From positions 186,001 through 250,000 of the forward strand of contig NZ_CP074103.1 of NCBI RefSeq assembly GCF_018310535.1: 64,000 nucleotides of DNA, read 5' to 3'. The DNA is from Streptomyces mirabilis. GTDB lineage: Bacteria > Actinomycetota > Actinomycetes > Streptomycetales > Streptomycetaceae. This document shows, piece by piece, positions 8,853 through 17,307 of this stretch; the stretch's first letter is position 1, and each line of letters opens with the position of its first letter. The translations under genes and the position numbers were made by a program. Under the pieces are notes generated by a model, which saw nothing but the letters and a program-made list of their open reading frames with translations, was not told the origin of the DNA and did no database searches.

Positions 8853-9908
8853 CTACGGGCGCCTGGGTGGCGTGTCCTGTGTGCGGCGTGCGGCGCGGAA
8901 GCGTTGCCCGACGATGCCCGGGTCGGTCTCCCACCACGGTCGTACCCGGTCGGCTTCGGCGTCACCGGCGCCGGTTTCTGCTGCCGTGTCGGCCATCGGT
9001 GGGGGGACGCGCTCCAGTTCGGCGTCCAGCCGCCGGTCGAGCGCCGCCGTGGTGGCCTTCTCGTTGCGCGCCCACTCCGCGAGCATGGCGATGAGGAACA
9101 GTAGGCCCACCAGTTCTGCGATGGAGATCATCGCTCCGCCGCCGATCATCTGGTCGCGCTGCACGTTCGGACCCCAGTCGCGTCCCTGGGCGGCGTACCA
9201 CCGCCCGGCGAGAAGCGTGCTGCTGGTCATCACCACCAGTCCGGGGATGGCGTCGAAGACGCCGTCCAGGAACACCAGTGCCGCGCGCACCGGGTGGGTG
9301 CACCAGGCCGGCAGCAGTTCCTCCCCGGCCAGCATGGGCAGCACGAACAGGCAGCCCGAGACGAGGAGGTGCAGGTACATCAGCTCGTGCACCGCGCCGA
9401 CGCGCAGCGCCGTGGCGAAGTACGGGGTGAAGTAGATGCCCAGTTCGGTGGCGACCACCAGCAGGGAGCTGACCAGCGGATAGGTCAGCAGGCGTACGAC
9501 CCGTCCGGTCATGGCACGGCGCACGCGGGTGGAGAGGTGTGGCGGCAGTGCCCGCAAGGCCAGGGACAGCGGATCGCCGAGGGCCAGGCCGATCGGGGCG
9601 ATCAGATCGAGGAGGACGTTCTGCACCGCGGCCGGCCAGAACAGGAGGCGGCTGTACACGGCCAGGGCGGACATCGTCGCGAACACGATCGTGCCCAGAC
9701 CGATCACCAGGAAGGCGGTCGTCCGTCCGAACCGCCAGCGTTCTCCGCGGCGGTGCAGCCGGACCACGCCCCACAGGTAGAGCCCGCCGAGGAGCACCGC
9801 TACGACGATAGCCGCCGGGTCCGGCCGCCATGTGTCCAGGAAGCGGCCACCGGTCAGTTCCGGCAGCGTCAGGACGTGTTGGCCACCGCCGGCCGCGAGC
9901 GGCATCAT
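8853..9908 (-). CDS. Cytochrome c oxidase assembly protein, CtaG/caa3 type
   Basis: About 351 residues from ATG 9908 (a longer version from 9983 is possible; neither start has a strong ribosome site). Seven or so membrane segments, with the conserved pieces PHLSTRVRRAMTGR, HELMYLHLLVSGCLFVLP and RDQMIGGGAMISIAELVGL match caa3_CtaG proteins, which help deliver copper to the Cu(B) site of heme-copper oxidases. The C-terminal 70 residues are charged and cytoplasmic. It opens the copper/redox part of the window, consistent with an extracytoplasmic copper role. Confidence 0.85.
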   Translation of the reverse strand: MMPLAAGGGQHVLTLPELTGGRFLDTWRPDPAAIVVAVLLGGLYLWGVVRLHRRGERWRFGRTTAFLVIGLGTIVFATMSALAVYSRLLFWPAAVQNVLLDLIAPIGLALGDPLSLALRALPPHLSTRVRRAMTGRVVRLLTYPLVSSLLVVATELGIYFTPYFATALRVGAVHELMYLHLLVSGCLFVLPMLAGEELLPAWCTHPVRAALVFLDGVFDAIPGLVVMTSSTLLAGRWYAAQGRDWGPNVQRDQMIGGGAMISIAELVGLLFLIAMLAEWARNEKATTAALDRRLDAELERVPPPMADTAAETGAGDAEADRVRPWWETDPGIVGQRFRAARRTQDTPPRRP

Positions 9909-10032
9909 CCCGTTTTCGCCCGCCCTTCCCACGCGTTCACGTGCGGCCCGGACTTGGCCCTGCCGGGATCTTCGGCGCTCCATGATGACGCGCCCATACG
10001 GCCCGTTCCGCCCCGGGTGTGGCTTCCGGGCC

Positions 10033-11487
10033 TCACGTCGGGTCGAGGCCGTGGCTGCGGAGCCACGCCAGCGGGTCGACCGCGGCGCCTCCGCCTGGGT
10101 GCACTTCGAGGTGCAGGTGTGGGCCCGACGAGTTGCCGCTGCTGCCGGCGTAGGCGATGACCTCGCCCGCTTTGACGGAACCCGAGCGGAACCTCGCGGA
10201 GGCGAGATGGCAGTACCAGGTCTCCGTGCCGTCGGGGGCGGTCACGATGACCATGTTTCCGTAGAACTGGTTCCACTTCGCTTGGACGGTGCCGTCCGTC
10301 GCGGCCATCACGGGCGTGTTCATGGGGACCGGGAAGTCGAGTCCGGTGTGCCGGTTCGACCACATCGAACCGACCGCCCCGAACAGCTCGCCGACCCCGC
10401 GCTGGGCGACGGGGAGCGCGTACTTCGGGCGGAGCGCCTCTCGATGCGCCGCCTCCGCCTTCTTCCGCGCGGCTTCCTCGTGCCTGAGTTTCTGCTCCTC
10501 CAGTCGCCGCTGCTGAAGGTCGACCCGCTCCTGGGCCCGGCTGGCCCGGTTGGCGAAGTCGCGGGCGTCGCCCGGGAGTTCGGCGAGTTGCGTGTCGAAC
10601 TCGTTGCCGACGCCTGACGATGCGGTGAGCGGGCTTGTGTCGGCGTCGGCTTGCGTGGTGTCCCTGGCCCGGTCGCCGAGGCCGACGGAGGCGGCGGCGA
10701 AGCCCGCCATGCCCAGGACGGCGACTGAGGGAGCGGCGACAGTGAGGAACGCGGACCGCCGGGCCGACGCCCGGCGGTTGCGGCGATCGGAGCGACGCGG
10801 TGCGGGGATGGTCGCCACCGTCTCTTCTGAGGCGTTTCGGGAACCCTCCGGCTGGGATGTGTACTCCGCGCTGCTCTCAGTGTTTCCGTCGGAGAGGGCC
10901 GGCTCGTACTCCGGGCCGGGCGGCGGCTGGTGGGCGGGCGCATCGACCGGGCCGGAGTGGGCGGGTGCGTCGAGGAACGAGCCGGGCTCCTCGTGCGGAG
11001 CCGCTTCCCAGGCGGACGTGGACGCAGCGGTGGGGGTACTCCACGTGTAATGACCGCCGTTGGGCAGCTCGGCCGGCTCGCTCCACCCTGTCGCTGCCGG
11101 GTGGGCGGTACCCCACTGGTCGCTCGCGTCCGTGAGGCCGAGGGCCTCCGGTGGAACGGGACTTGGTATGTCCAGGACCGCTTCGTGGCAGGCGGTCTCC
11201 GTTTCCCAGATGGTGGCGGTGGCGTGGCCGCCGACGGCTTGCGGCAGGTGCGTGTCGGGATGCACGCCATGAACCGGCGGTATCTCATATCCCCAGTCGC
11301 CGGGCTGAGCTCCGTACAGCGGATCACCGTAGCCATGGGCAACGCCCCACTGATCGGCTGGGACGTACGAGTCGTAACCCACGCCGCCGGGTTGGACGCT
11401 CTGGGGTCCGTACTCGCCACCGCCTCCCTGCCAGTTGTTCAGAGCATGGGTGGTCGCGCCCCCGAAGGGGTACTGCTCGTCGGTCAC
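10033..11487 (-). CDS. Secreted M23-family peptidoglycan endopeptidase
   Basis: Roughly 484 residues if the GTG at 11487 (VTDEQYPFGG) is the start; no upstream ATG is available in frame. An unusually long acidic and Gly/Pro/Ala-rich N-terminal region precedes an Arg-rich stretch and one membrane segment (FLTVAAPSVAVLGMAGFAAA), a short coiled coil rich in Glu/Arg, and a C-terminal M23 (LytM) domain with zinc ligands in RHTGLDFPVP and HLHLEVHPGG. M23 enzymes cut peptide crosslinks of peptidoglycan. A CTACG-CCG-CTTAG repeat lies 61 bases upstream, shared with other envelope genes here. Confidence 0.88.
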   Translation of the reverse strand: MTDEQYPFGGATTHALNNWQGGGGEYGPQSVQPGGVGYDSYVPADQWGVAHGYGDPLYGAQPGDWGYEIPPVHGVHPDTHLPQAVGGHATATIWETETACHEAVLDIPSPVPPEALGLTDASDQWGTAHPAATGWSEPAELPNGGHYTWSTPTAASTSAWEAAPHEEPGSFLDAPAHSGPVDAPAHQPPPGPEYEPALSDGNTESSAEYTSQPEGSRNASEETVATIPAPRRSDRRNRRASARRSAFLTVAAPSVAVLGMAGFAAASVGLGDRARDTTQADADTSPLTASSGVGNEFDTQLAELPGDARDFANRASRAQERVDLQQRRLEEQKLRHEEAARKKAEAAHREALRPKYALPVAQRGVGELFGAVGSMWSNRHTGLDFPVPMNTPVMAATDGTVQAKWNQFYGNMVIVTAPDGTETWYCHLASARFRSGSVKAGEVIAYAGSSGNSSGPHLHLEVHPGGGAAVDPLAWLRSHGLDPT

Positions 11488-11548
11488 CGGCTCTACTTTC
11501 GGCTGGGCAGCGGGAGGGGATTGGTCATGCCGCAGATGTCGTAACCTA

Positions 11549-11561
11549 CTACGCCGCTTAG
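11549..11561. promoter_or_regulatory. Operator-like repeat, site 1 (upstream of M23 gene)
   Basis: CTACG-CCG-CTTAG, 5-3-5 inverted repeat with one mismatch, preceded by A and followed by TG. Same pattern as sites at 19011, 19110 and 18804. Confidence 0.6.
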
Positions 11562-11578
11562 TGATCAAGCCCGAACGG

Positions 11579-11827
11579 CTACGACTTCGCGTCAAACACC
11601 CCGGCACGCCACGCCCCCACCGTGGCACCCACGATTCCGCCCGCGAGGTAGAGGACGGAGTGTCCGCCGGGGAGGGCCTCCAGACTGCTGAACTCCTCGA
11701 TCCAGTTGAGCACGACCACCACCAGGCTGAGCCCGAGCAGGGACCAGCCGAAGATCCGGGATGGCACGGAGCGGGTGTGCATGCGCCCGATCTTGGTCTG
11801 GTTGGTCTTCTTGGCCTTCGTCATCAT
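11579..11827 (-). CDS. Small membrane protein coupled to lgt
   Basis: 82 residues: a Lys/Thr-rich cytoplasmic start (MMTKAKKTNQTKIGRMH) and two hydrophobic segments (IFGWSLLGLSLVVVVLNWI and VLYLAGGIVGATVGAWRAGV). The ATG at 11827 overlaps the lgt stop (ATGA), so the two genes are translationally coupled. I do not recognise the family. The coupling suggests a helper of the lipoprotein pathway or a small membrane protein of the same regulon. Confidence 0.7.
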   Translation of the reverse strand: MMTKAKKTNQTKIGRMHTRSVPSRIFGWSLLGLSLVVVVLNWIEEFSSLEALPGGHSVLYLAGGIVGATVGAWRAGVFDAKS

Positions 11828-12687
11828 GCCGCGTTCGCTTTCTTCTGCTCGGGGACGGTCAGGGCCTCGGGGTCGGTCAGCTCTTCCCGGCCGGGCTGCT
11901 GACGGGTCGAGACCACGAGGTAGGCGACGGCGGCGGTGAACACCAGGACCGAGGTCCAGTCGTTCAGGCGCAGCCCCAGGATGCGGTGGGCCTCGTCGAT
12001 GCGCAGGTACTCGATCCAGAAGCGGCCGGCGGTGTACGCGGCGGCGTACAGGGCGAAGGCTCGGCCGTGTCCCAGTTTGAAGCGGCGGTCGGCCCACAGG
12101 ACCAGCAGCGCGACGCCGATGTTCCACAGGGACTCGTACAGGAATGTCGGGTGGTACGTTGCCACGTCCGGGCTGCCGACCGGGCGGTGCGCGGAGTCGA
12201 TCTTCAGCCCCCAGGGGAGAGTGGTGGCCCTGCCGTACAGCTCCTGGTTGAACCAGTTGCCCCAGCGGCCGATCGCCTGCGCCAGTGCCAGGCCGGGAGC
12301 GACCGCGTCGGCGAAGGCGGGCAGCGGCACGCCGTGACGGCGGCAGCCGATCCAGGCGCCGACGGCGCCGAGGGCGATCGCACCCCAGATGCCGAGGCCG
12401 CCTTCCCAGATCTTGAACGCGTTGACCCAGTTCCTGCCCTCGCCGAAGTACAGCTCGTAGCTGGTGATCACGTGATACAGCCGGCCGCCGACGATGCCGA
12501 ACGGCACGGCCCAGATCGCGATGTCGGCGATGGTGTGCCTGCCGCCGCCGCGCGCCTGCCAGCGCCGGGAGCCGAGCCAGACCGCCACGAAGACGCCGAT
12601 GATGATGCAGAAGGCGTAGGCCCTCAGCGGGATGGGGCCCAGGTGGACGACTCCGGTCGACGGGCTGGGCAGGTAGGCGAGCTGCAT
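11824..12687 (-). CDS. lgt: Prolipoprotein diacylglyceryl transferase
   Basis: 287 residues from ATG 12687. Seven membrane segments and the Lgt signature GRWGNWFNQELYGR near residue 145, with the conserved HPTFLYESLWN and GRFWIEYLR blocks. Lgt transfers diacylglycerol from phosphatidylglycerol to the lipobox cysteine of prolipoproteins. The start is chosen because a TATACT -10 sequence lies only 6 bases before it and no ribosome site is present, suggesting a leaderless mRNA. A longer 5' version from 12729 would cross the promoter. This is probably an accessory copy, since streptomycetes carry a housekeeping lgt elsewhere. Confidence 0.93.
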   Translation of the reverse strand: MQLAYLPSPSTGVVHLGPIPLRAYAFCIIIGVFVAVWLGSRRWQARGGGRHTIADIAIWAVPFGIVGGRLYHVITSYELYFGEGRNWVNAFKIWEGGLGIWGAIALGAVGAWIGCRRHGVPLPAFADAVAPGLALAQAIGRWGNWFNQELYGRATTLPWGLKIDSAHRPVGSPDVATYHPTFLYESLWNIGVALLVLWADRRFKLGHGRAFALYAAAYTAGRFWIEYLRIDEAHRILGLRLNDWTSVLVFTAAVAYLVVSTRQQPGREELTDPEALTVPEQKKANAA

Positions 12688-12691
12688 GGCC

Positions 12692-12710
12692 GCAGTATAG
12701 GAGATACTGC
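12692..12710 (-). promoter_or_regulatory. Palindrome over the lgt -10 region; predicted leaderless promoter
   Basis: GCAGTAT-AGGAG-ATACTGC is a perfect 7-5-7 inverted repeat. On the minus strand it contains TATACT (12699 to 12694), followed by six bases and the lgt ATG at 12687. A transcript starting at the usual distance would begin at or next to the ATG. The palindrome therefore could be an operator covering the promoter. Confidence 0.5.
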
Positions 12711-12722
12711 TAAGCGGATTCG
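12710..12722. promoter_or_regulatory. Operator-like repeat, site 2 (upstream of lgt)
   Basis: CTAAG-CGG-ATTCG followed by T; left half matches the consensus exactly, right half 3 of 5. It abuts the 12692-12710 palindrome and sits where a -35 region would be. Confidence 0.45.
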
Positions 12723-12772
12723 TAAACATTCCGTTGTGATGTCGCAGAGGCGGGTGGTCCAGGGCCAGCAGG

Positions 12773-14359
12773 TCAGCGGCCTGCGGCGGCGGGTAGCGAA
12801 GTCTTGTGGGGAGTCTCTTCGGAGAGGGGGAAACCGGCGGACGGGCCGGCGGACGGTCGCCTCCGGCGGAGCAGCCCGGCCGCTAGCCCCGCCACCGCCG
12901 GCCCGGCCAGCAGTGCCTCGGGCCACGTGCCGACGCGCTCGGCGACGGTGCGGCCCTCCATGAGTGGCACCCGCCGCTTAAGGGTGGCCGAGCGCCAGGT
13001 GCCCGCCCGGTCGGTGACCCGCCCGTCCGGCGCGACGAGGGCGCTGACCCCGCTGGTCGACGACACGGCGACTGCCCGCCCGAACTCGATGGCCCGGATC
13101 CGGGCCATCGCCAGCTGCTGGTCGGACTCCCCGCCTTCGAAGGCGCGCTCGTAGGTGGCGTTGTTGGTCTGGACGACCAGCAGATTGGCGCCCGCCCGCA
13201 CGCTGTCGCGCACCCGTCCGTCGTACGCGATCTCGTAGCAGATCACGTCGCCGATGCGGACCCGGCCCGCCACGAGGGGTTTCGTCGAGCTGCCCGGGGT
13301 GAAGTCGCGCGGGATGAGCTGAAGCGAGCCGAGACCGCCGAGCAGGCCCCGGGCCGGGATGTACTCCCCGAAGGGGACGAGCTGCCGCTTGGCGTAGAAG
13401 GCGACCGGGCCCTGTCCGGGCAGCCACAGCTGTCCGGCGTTGTACGAGGTGTCACGCGGGCCGCGCAGGATGGCGCCGACGAGCAGCGGGCGGTCCAGGG
13501 CTCGTACGGAATCCGCCACCAGGGAGCCGAGCACCGGGTCGCGGGTGGGGTCGCTGTCCAGGGCGTTCTCCGGCCACAGCACCACGTCGGGGCGCTCGGC
13601 GCCACCCCGGCGTACCGCCGCCGCCAGCCGGGCGGTCTCGCGCGCGTGGTTCGCGGCCACGCCCCGGACGCGGGCCTGCTCGGCCAGGGAGCGGGTGCGG
13701 GGCACGTTCCCCTGGACGACGGCCACCACAGCGGTCCGCTTCACGGGACCGGCACTGGGCAGGGTCAGCGGTACAGCGACCAGCGTCGCGGCCCCGGCGC
13801 AGGCGGCGGCGAGCACCTTGCGCCGCCGGTCCGCAGGCGCCGTCGCGGCATACAGCAGCAGCGAGCCCAGCAGGGCCGTGACGAAGGTGAGCAGCGGGGC
13901 TCCGCCGAGCGCGGCCCAGGCGGCGTACGGGGCATCGGCCTGGCTGAAGGCGAGCCGGCCCCACGGGAAGCCGCCGAGCGGCGCCCGGCCGCGCACCGCC
14001 TCCACCGCCACCCACCAGGCGGCGGCGAACACCGGCCAGCCGGGCAGGGACAGCAGCTTGGGCAGCGGGATCGCCGCCAGGCCCAGGACCAGCGCCTGTA
14101 CGACGGTGAGGGCGAGCCAGGGCAGCGTGCCCAGGTTGGCCAGCCAGACGATCAGCGGCCCGAAGAAGACCAGCCCGAAGACGGTGCCGGCCGCGAAGGC
14201 CGCCCGCTTGGAGCGCCCGCGTGCCGCGAGTGCGAGGAGCGCCGGGCCGAGCGGGGCGAGGAACCACAGGCCGAGGGGAGGGAAGGCCGCGTACAGCAGC
14301 AGACCGCCGCTGGCGGCCGGGGCAAGCGTGCGCAGGGCGGCGGAGATCCAGGGCTTCAC
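12773..14359 (-). CDS. lnt: Apolipoprotein N-acyltransferase
   Basis: 528 residues: about six N-terminal membrane segments (residues 1-195), then a nitrilase-like extracytoplasmic domain with the catalytic triad visible as Glu in LWPENALD, Lys in AKRQLVPFGEYIP and Cys in GDVICYEIAYD, and a final membrane segment. Lnt adds the third acyl chain to the N-terminal cysteine of lipoproteins. The ATG at 14359 overlaps the stop of the upstream membrane protein gene (ATGA). Encoding Lnt next to Lgt and several lipoproteins suggests a dedicated lipoprotein maturation set. Confidence 0.93.
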   Translation of the reverse strand: MKPWISAALRTLAPAASGGLLLYAAFPPLGLWFLAPLGPALLALAARGRSKRAAFAAGTVFGLVFFGPLIVWLANLGTLPWLALTVVQALVLGLAAIPLPKLLSLPGWPVFAAAWWVAVEAVRGRAPLGGFPWGRLAFSQADAPYAAWAALGGAPLLTFVTALLGSLLLYAATAPADRRRKVLAAACAGAATLVAVPLTLPSAGPVKRTAVVAVVQGNVPRTRSLAEQARVRGVAANHARETARLAAAVRRGGAERPDVVLWPENALDSDPTRDPVLGSLVADSVRALDRPLLVGAILRGPRDTSYNAGQLWLPGQGPVAFYAKRQLVPFGEYIPARGLLGGLGSLQLIPRDFTPGSSTKPLVAGRVRIGDVICYEIAYDGRVRDSVRAGANLLVVQTNNATYERAFEGGESDQQLAMARIRAIEFGRAVAVSSTSGVSALVAPDGRVTDRAGTWRSATLKRRVPLMEGRTVAERVGTWPEALLAGPAVAGLAAGLLRRRRPSAGPSAGFPLSEETPHKTSLPAAAGR

Positions 14360-14886
14360 GAGAGCAGCGCGCAGACCTCGGCCGTGCGCAGGCGGCGCAC
14401 GAGCGCGTAGCCGAGCAGGGCGACGGAGGCCACGGCCAGCACCGGCTGCACCGGCGCCCAGTACGACAGCGCGCCGCTCACACCGATGGCCAGCACCACC
14501 AGCTTGTTGCAGATCGGGCAGCCGACGGCGAGCGCCGATCCGATCCCCCCGAGCAGGGCCCGGGCGGTCCGGGGGCGGTCGCTGGCGGGTTCCTCCTGGG
14601 AGCGGACCTCCCCGGACGCGGGATTCCAGGCCGCTTCACCGAGCGGTATCAGAGTGCTGCCGACCTGCGCGGGAAGCGCCGCGGCGCGGGGGCGTACATA
14701 CGTTGCGACCAGCAAGCCCTCCAGCACGGAACTGACCGCCCACACCGGGTAGTTCCACCACAGCACCGGAGTCATCCGGGCATAGAAGGGCGTCGGGATC
14801 ACGCCGGTGGGCACGCCGATGACGAGCGCCGCCAGGACGGTGACCGCGGCGGCCGCGAGCCACCGGCGGAGAGGCCACGTACGCAT
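14356..14886 (-). CDS. Membrane protein with a conserved-looking GCPICNK motif
   Basis: 176 residues from ATG 14886 behind GGAGGAGCAGCACC. Predicted membrane segments at about residues 8-30, 40-65, 120-140 and 145-165. The motif VGCPICNKLVVLAIG at the start of the third segment contains a CxxC pair placed at the membrane surface, as in thiol redox proteins of the DsbB/VKOR or DsbD type, but the rest of the protein does not match those families as far as I can see. It is coupled to lnt. A thiol redox or metal-handling role is inference only. Confidence 0.75.
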   Translation of the reverse strand: MRTWPLRRWLAAAAVTVLAALVIGVPTGVIPTPFYARMTPVLWWNYPVWAVSSVLEGLLVATYVRPRAAALPAQVGSTLIPLGEAAWNPASGEVRSQEEPASDRPRTARALLGGIGSALAVGCPICNKLVVLAIGVSGALSYWAPVQPVLAVASVALLGYALVRRLRTAEVCALLS

Positions 14887-14976
14887 GGTGCTGCTCCTCC
14901 AGGAAAAGGGGTCGTCGGCCGGGCGGAACCGGGGGAGAGTGGGGACACGGGGAACGCGACCGGCCGCGACCGTCAT

Positions 14977-15001
14977 CGTAGTCTGCGAACCTTCTTCGTA
15001 G
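14977..15001. promoter_or_regulatory. Direct repeat of TCGTAG half-sites, 20 bp apart
   Basis: CGTAG occurs at 14977-14981 and 14997-15001 between the divergent CPIC protein gene and the L,D-transpeptidase gene. Read on the minus strand these are CTACG, the left half found in sites 11549 and 19011. The spacing of two helical turns suggests half-sites of the same regulator. Confidence 0.3.
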
Positions 15002-15125
15002 AAGGGCGACTCGTTTGTGTCAAGACGTTCCCGTGGACTGCCCATGCGCAGACCGGTCGCGTCAGCAGAATCTGTCGTGCGTCGCACCCTCCGAACGGGA
15101 ACCGGGGAGGGGTGTCGAACGTCTG

Positions 15126-15138
15126 TTAAATACCTTAG
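15126..15138. promoter_or_regulatory. Operator-like repeat, site 3 (upstream of L,D-transpeptidase)
   Basis: TTAAA-TAC-CTTAG followed by TG; right half matches exactly, left half 3 of 5. It lies 24 bases before the start codon of the L,D-transpeptidase gene. Confidence 0.45.
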
Positions 15139-15162
15139 TGATGCTTCGAATGGAGGACGGCC

Positions 15163-16407
15163 GTGCAGTACAGCCGACGCGGGACCTCGGGGCCCGCACG
15201 TCCACGGCTGCGGCGCAGGCGGCTGGGATATGCCGCCGTCGCCGTGGCGGGGCTGCTCATCCTGGCCGCGTGCAGCCAGGGCGCTTCGTCGGCGTCGGGC
15301 GACTCGAAGCGGGGAGGCGGGGCCGCGTCCAAGGAGACCTCGACGCCGTCGGCCGCCGTTGCGGTCTCCCCCGTCGTGATGGGCAAGGAAGTCATAGCCG
15401 ACGAGCCGCTCGTCGTCACTGCCCGCGGCGGGAAGCTGACGTCGGTCGCGGTCGCCACCCGCGACGGCACGGCCCTGGAGGGCAAGGTGTCCGCCGACGG
15501 CGGCACCTGGACCTCGACGCGCGGCACGGAGTACGGCACCACCTACACGCTCAAGGCGCAGCTCGCCGCTTCCGACGGCAGCAAGGTCTCGCGCAGCAGC
15601 AGCTTCACGACCGTGAGCAAGAAGGACATCTTCGTCGGCACCTACAACGTCAGTCAGGGCTCGACCGTGGGTGTCGCCCTGCCCGTGTCGGTCGTGTTCA
15701 ACAAGCCCGTCCGCGACAAGGCGGCGGTGGAGCGCGGTCTCAGTGTCACGGCCTCCCCGGCCGTCGAGGGCTCCTGGAGCTGGATGAAGGACCGTGACGG
15801 CAAGGACCGCGTCGACTACCGGCCCCAGGAGTACTGGAAGCCGGGCACCGAGGTGAGGTTCGGGATGAACCTGGTCGGGGTGAAGAACGGCGGCCTGGTC
15901 GGTACGCAGAAGCGCGAGGTCGACTTCACCGTCGGCAAGTCCGTGACCACCACCGTCGACGTGGTCAAGAAGACGCTGACCCTGAGCGAGAACAGCAAGG
16001 CCGTCAGGACCATCCCGGTCTCTGCCGGGAAGAAGGACTTCGAGACCTGGAACGGCACCATGGTCGTGCTGAGCAAGGTCCCGACCATCCGGATGAACTC
16101 CCGCACGGTCGGCATATTCGGCCCTGAGGCGTACGACCTCGGCGCCGTCAAGTGGGACGTCCAGCTCACCCCCTCGGGCACCTACACCCATGCCGCGCCC
16201 TGGAACGAGGGCAAGTTCGGCAAGGTCAACGGCAGTCACGGCTGCATCGGGATGAGCACCGCCGACGCCAAGTGGTTCTTCCAGCGCGTGAACTTCGGCG
16301 ACCCGGTCACCGTCGTCAACTCGAAGGACACCGTGGCCGTCAACAACGGGTACGGGGACTGGAACGTCGACTGGAACACCTGGAAGAAGGGCAGCGCCCT
16401 GAGCTGA
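15163..16407 (+). CDS. L,D-transpeptidase lipoprotein (YkuD domain)
   Basis: 414 residues from GTG 15163 behind GGAGG. An Arg-rich start, a hydrophobic segment and the lipobox LILAAC mark a lipoprotein. Immunoglobulin-like domains (about residues 60-265) precede a C-terminal YkuD domain with the catalytic motif SHGCIGMS; the nucleophile is Cys near 361. Such enzymes make 3-3 peptidoglycan crosslinks and are resistant to most beta-lactams other than carbapenems. The usual Arg after HGC-I is replaced by Gly here. A 15-bp hairpin follows the gene. Regulation by the CTTAG box is inferred. Confidence 0.93.
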   Translation: MQYSRRGTSGPARPRLRRRRLGYAAVAVAGLLILAACSQGASSASGDSKRGGGAASKETSTPSAAVAVSPVVMGKEVIADEPLVVTARGGKLTSVAVATRDGTALEGKVSADGGTWTSTRGTEYGTTYTLKAQLAASDGSKVSRSSSFTTVSKKDIFVGTYNVSQGSTVGVALPVSVVFNKPVRDKAAVERGLSVTASPAVEGSWSWMKDRDGKDRVDYRPQEYWKPGTEVRFGMNLVGVKNGGLVGTQKREVDFTVGKSVTTTVDVVKKTLTLSENSKAVRTIPVSAGKKDFETWNGTMVVLSKVPTIRMNSRTVGIFGPEAYDLGAVKWDVQLTPSGTYTHAAPWNEGKFGKVNGSHGCIGMSTADAKWFFQRVNFGDPVTVVNSKDTVAVNNGYGDWNVDWNTWKKGSALS

Positions 16408-16433
16408 CCCTCCCGGCCGGTCCCGCTCCCCCG

Positions 16434-16466
16434 CGAAGCCTTTGCCCGTCCCGGGTAAAGGCTTCG
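16434..16466 (+). terminator. Hairpin after the L,D-transpeptidase gene
   Basis: CGAAGCCTTTGCCCG, loop TCC, and CGGGTAAAGGCTTCG form a 15-bp stem with one G-U pair, 26 bases after the stop codon. It lacks a long T run, as is common for streptomycete terminators. Confidence 0.75.
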
Positions 16467-16512
16467 TCATGTGTGGCGCCTGTGACTGAACGGCCGCCGG
16501 ACCGCCAACGTA

Positions 16513-16525
16513 CTAAGAGCGTCAG
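16513..16525. promoter_or_regulatory. Operator-like repeat, site 4 (upstream of COG4315 lipoprotein)
   Basis: CTAAG-AGC-GTCAG preceded by A and followed by TA; left half exact, right half 3 of 5. It is 33 bases upstream of the GTG start. Confidence 0.45.
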
Positions 16526-16557
16526 TAGGTACAGGAAGCATCACAAGGGAGAACTCC

Positions 16558-17157
16558 GTGTCCCGGCACCGTATCGCTCTCACCATGGCCTCGGGTGTCG
16601 CCTCGGCGCTGCTGCTGGCCGCGTGTGGCGCGTCGACCGACAATTCCGCCAACACTGGCGCCGCCGCGCCGGCCGAGACCACGGTTCCGGCCGATGGTGG
16701 CGCCACAGCCACCGCCGGGACCTCCGCAGGCAGTGGCGACATGGTCAGTACCGACATGCTCATGGCCAAGCAGACGTCCGACGGTATGGGGACGATCGTC
16801 ACCGACGCCAAGGGCTGGACGCTCTACCGCTACGACAAGGACAAGGCGGCCATGTCGATGTGCACCGGCAGCTGTGCGCAGACGTGGATGCCGGTCATGG
16901 CGCAGGGCACCCCCAAGGTGATGGGTGTGCAGGGCAAGCTCGGCACCATCACCCGCGACGACGGGATGAAGCAGATCACCCTCGCCGGCTGGCCGCTGTA
17001 CCGCTACATGGGCGACACCAAGGTGGGCGAGATGAACGGCCAGGGCAAGGACGGCACCTGGTCCGCCGTCACACCCGCGGGCAAGAAGGCGGTCACCTCC
17101 TCGTCCGGGAGCGGCTCCAGTCCGAGCAGCAGCATGTCCGGAATGCCTGGCATGTGA
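16558..17157 (+). CDS. Secreted lipoprotein with COG4315-type repeats and a Met-rich tail
   Basis: 199 residues from GTG 16558 with GGGAGAACTCC upstream. Lipobox LLLAACG, an Ala/Thr-rich linker, then two copies of the lipoprotein_15/COG4315 repeat (GWTLYRYDKDK...CAQTWMPV and GWPLYRYMGDT...GTWSAVTPAG). The tail is Ser- and Met-rich (SSSMSGMPGM). The repeat family is widespread and of unknown function. Met-rich segments in secreted proteins often bind Cu(I), which would fit the nearby oxidase, but this is inference. Confidence 0.85.
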   Translation: MSRHRIALTMASGVASALLLAACGASTDNSANTGAAAPAETTVPADGGATATAGTSAGSGDMVSTDMLMAKQTSDGMGTIVTDAKGWTLYRYDKDKAAMSMCTGSCAQTWMPVMAQGTPKVMGVQGKLGTITRDDGMKQITLAGWPLYRYMGDTKVGEMNGQGKDGTWSAVTPAGKKAVTSSSGSGSSPSSSMSGMPGM

Positions 17158-17307
17158 GGGGGTGCCGGTCGTGCTGTGCGTGGTGCGGACGTCGGGTTCT
17201 GGACGACTTCGAGAACTGCGCCGTCTGCCTGGCGCGCAGCAGCCGGATCTCCTCGCGCGGCTCGTCGATTGGAGTCTGTGGCTGGATGGGCGGTTCTCAG
17301 GCCGGCG

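Noticed and set aside
14356..16470. A single 704-codon minus-strand gene including the CPIC membrane protein
   Set aside because: The upstream 530 codons are the antisense of the L,D-transpeptidase gene; a good ribosome site at ATG 14886 defines the real start.
17158..17307. Possible small gene after the COG4315 lipoprotein (contains LDDFENCAVCLA)
   Set aside because: Too short, no ribosome site and no conserved features; treated as intergenic sequence between convergent genes.
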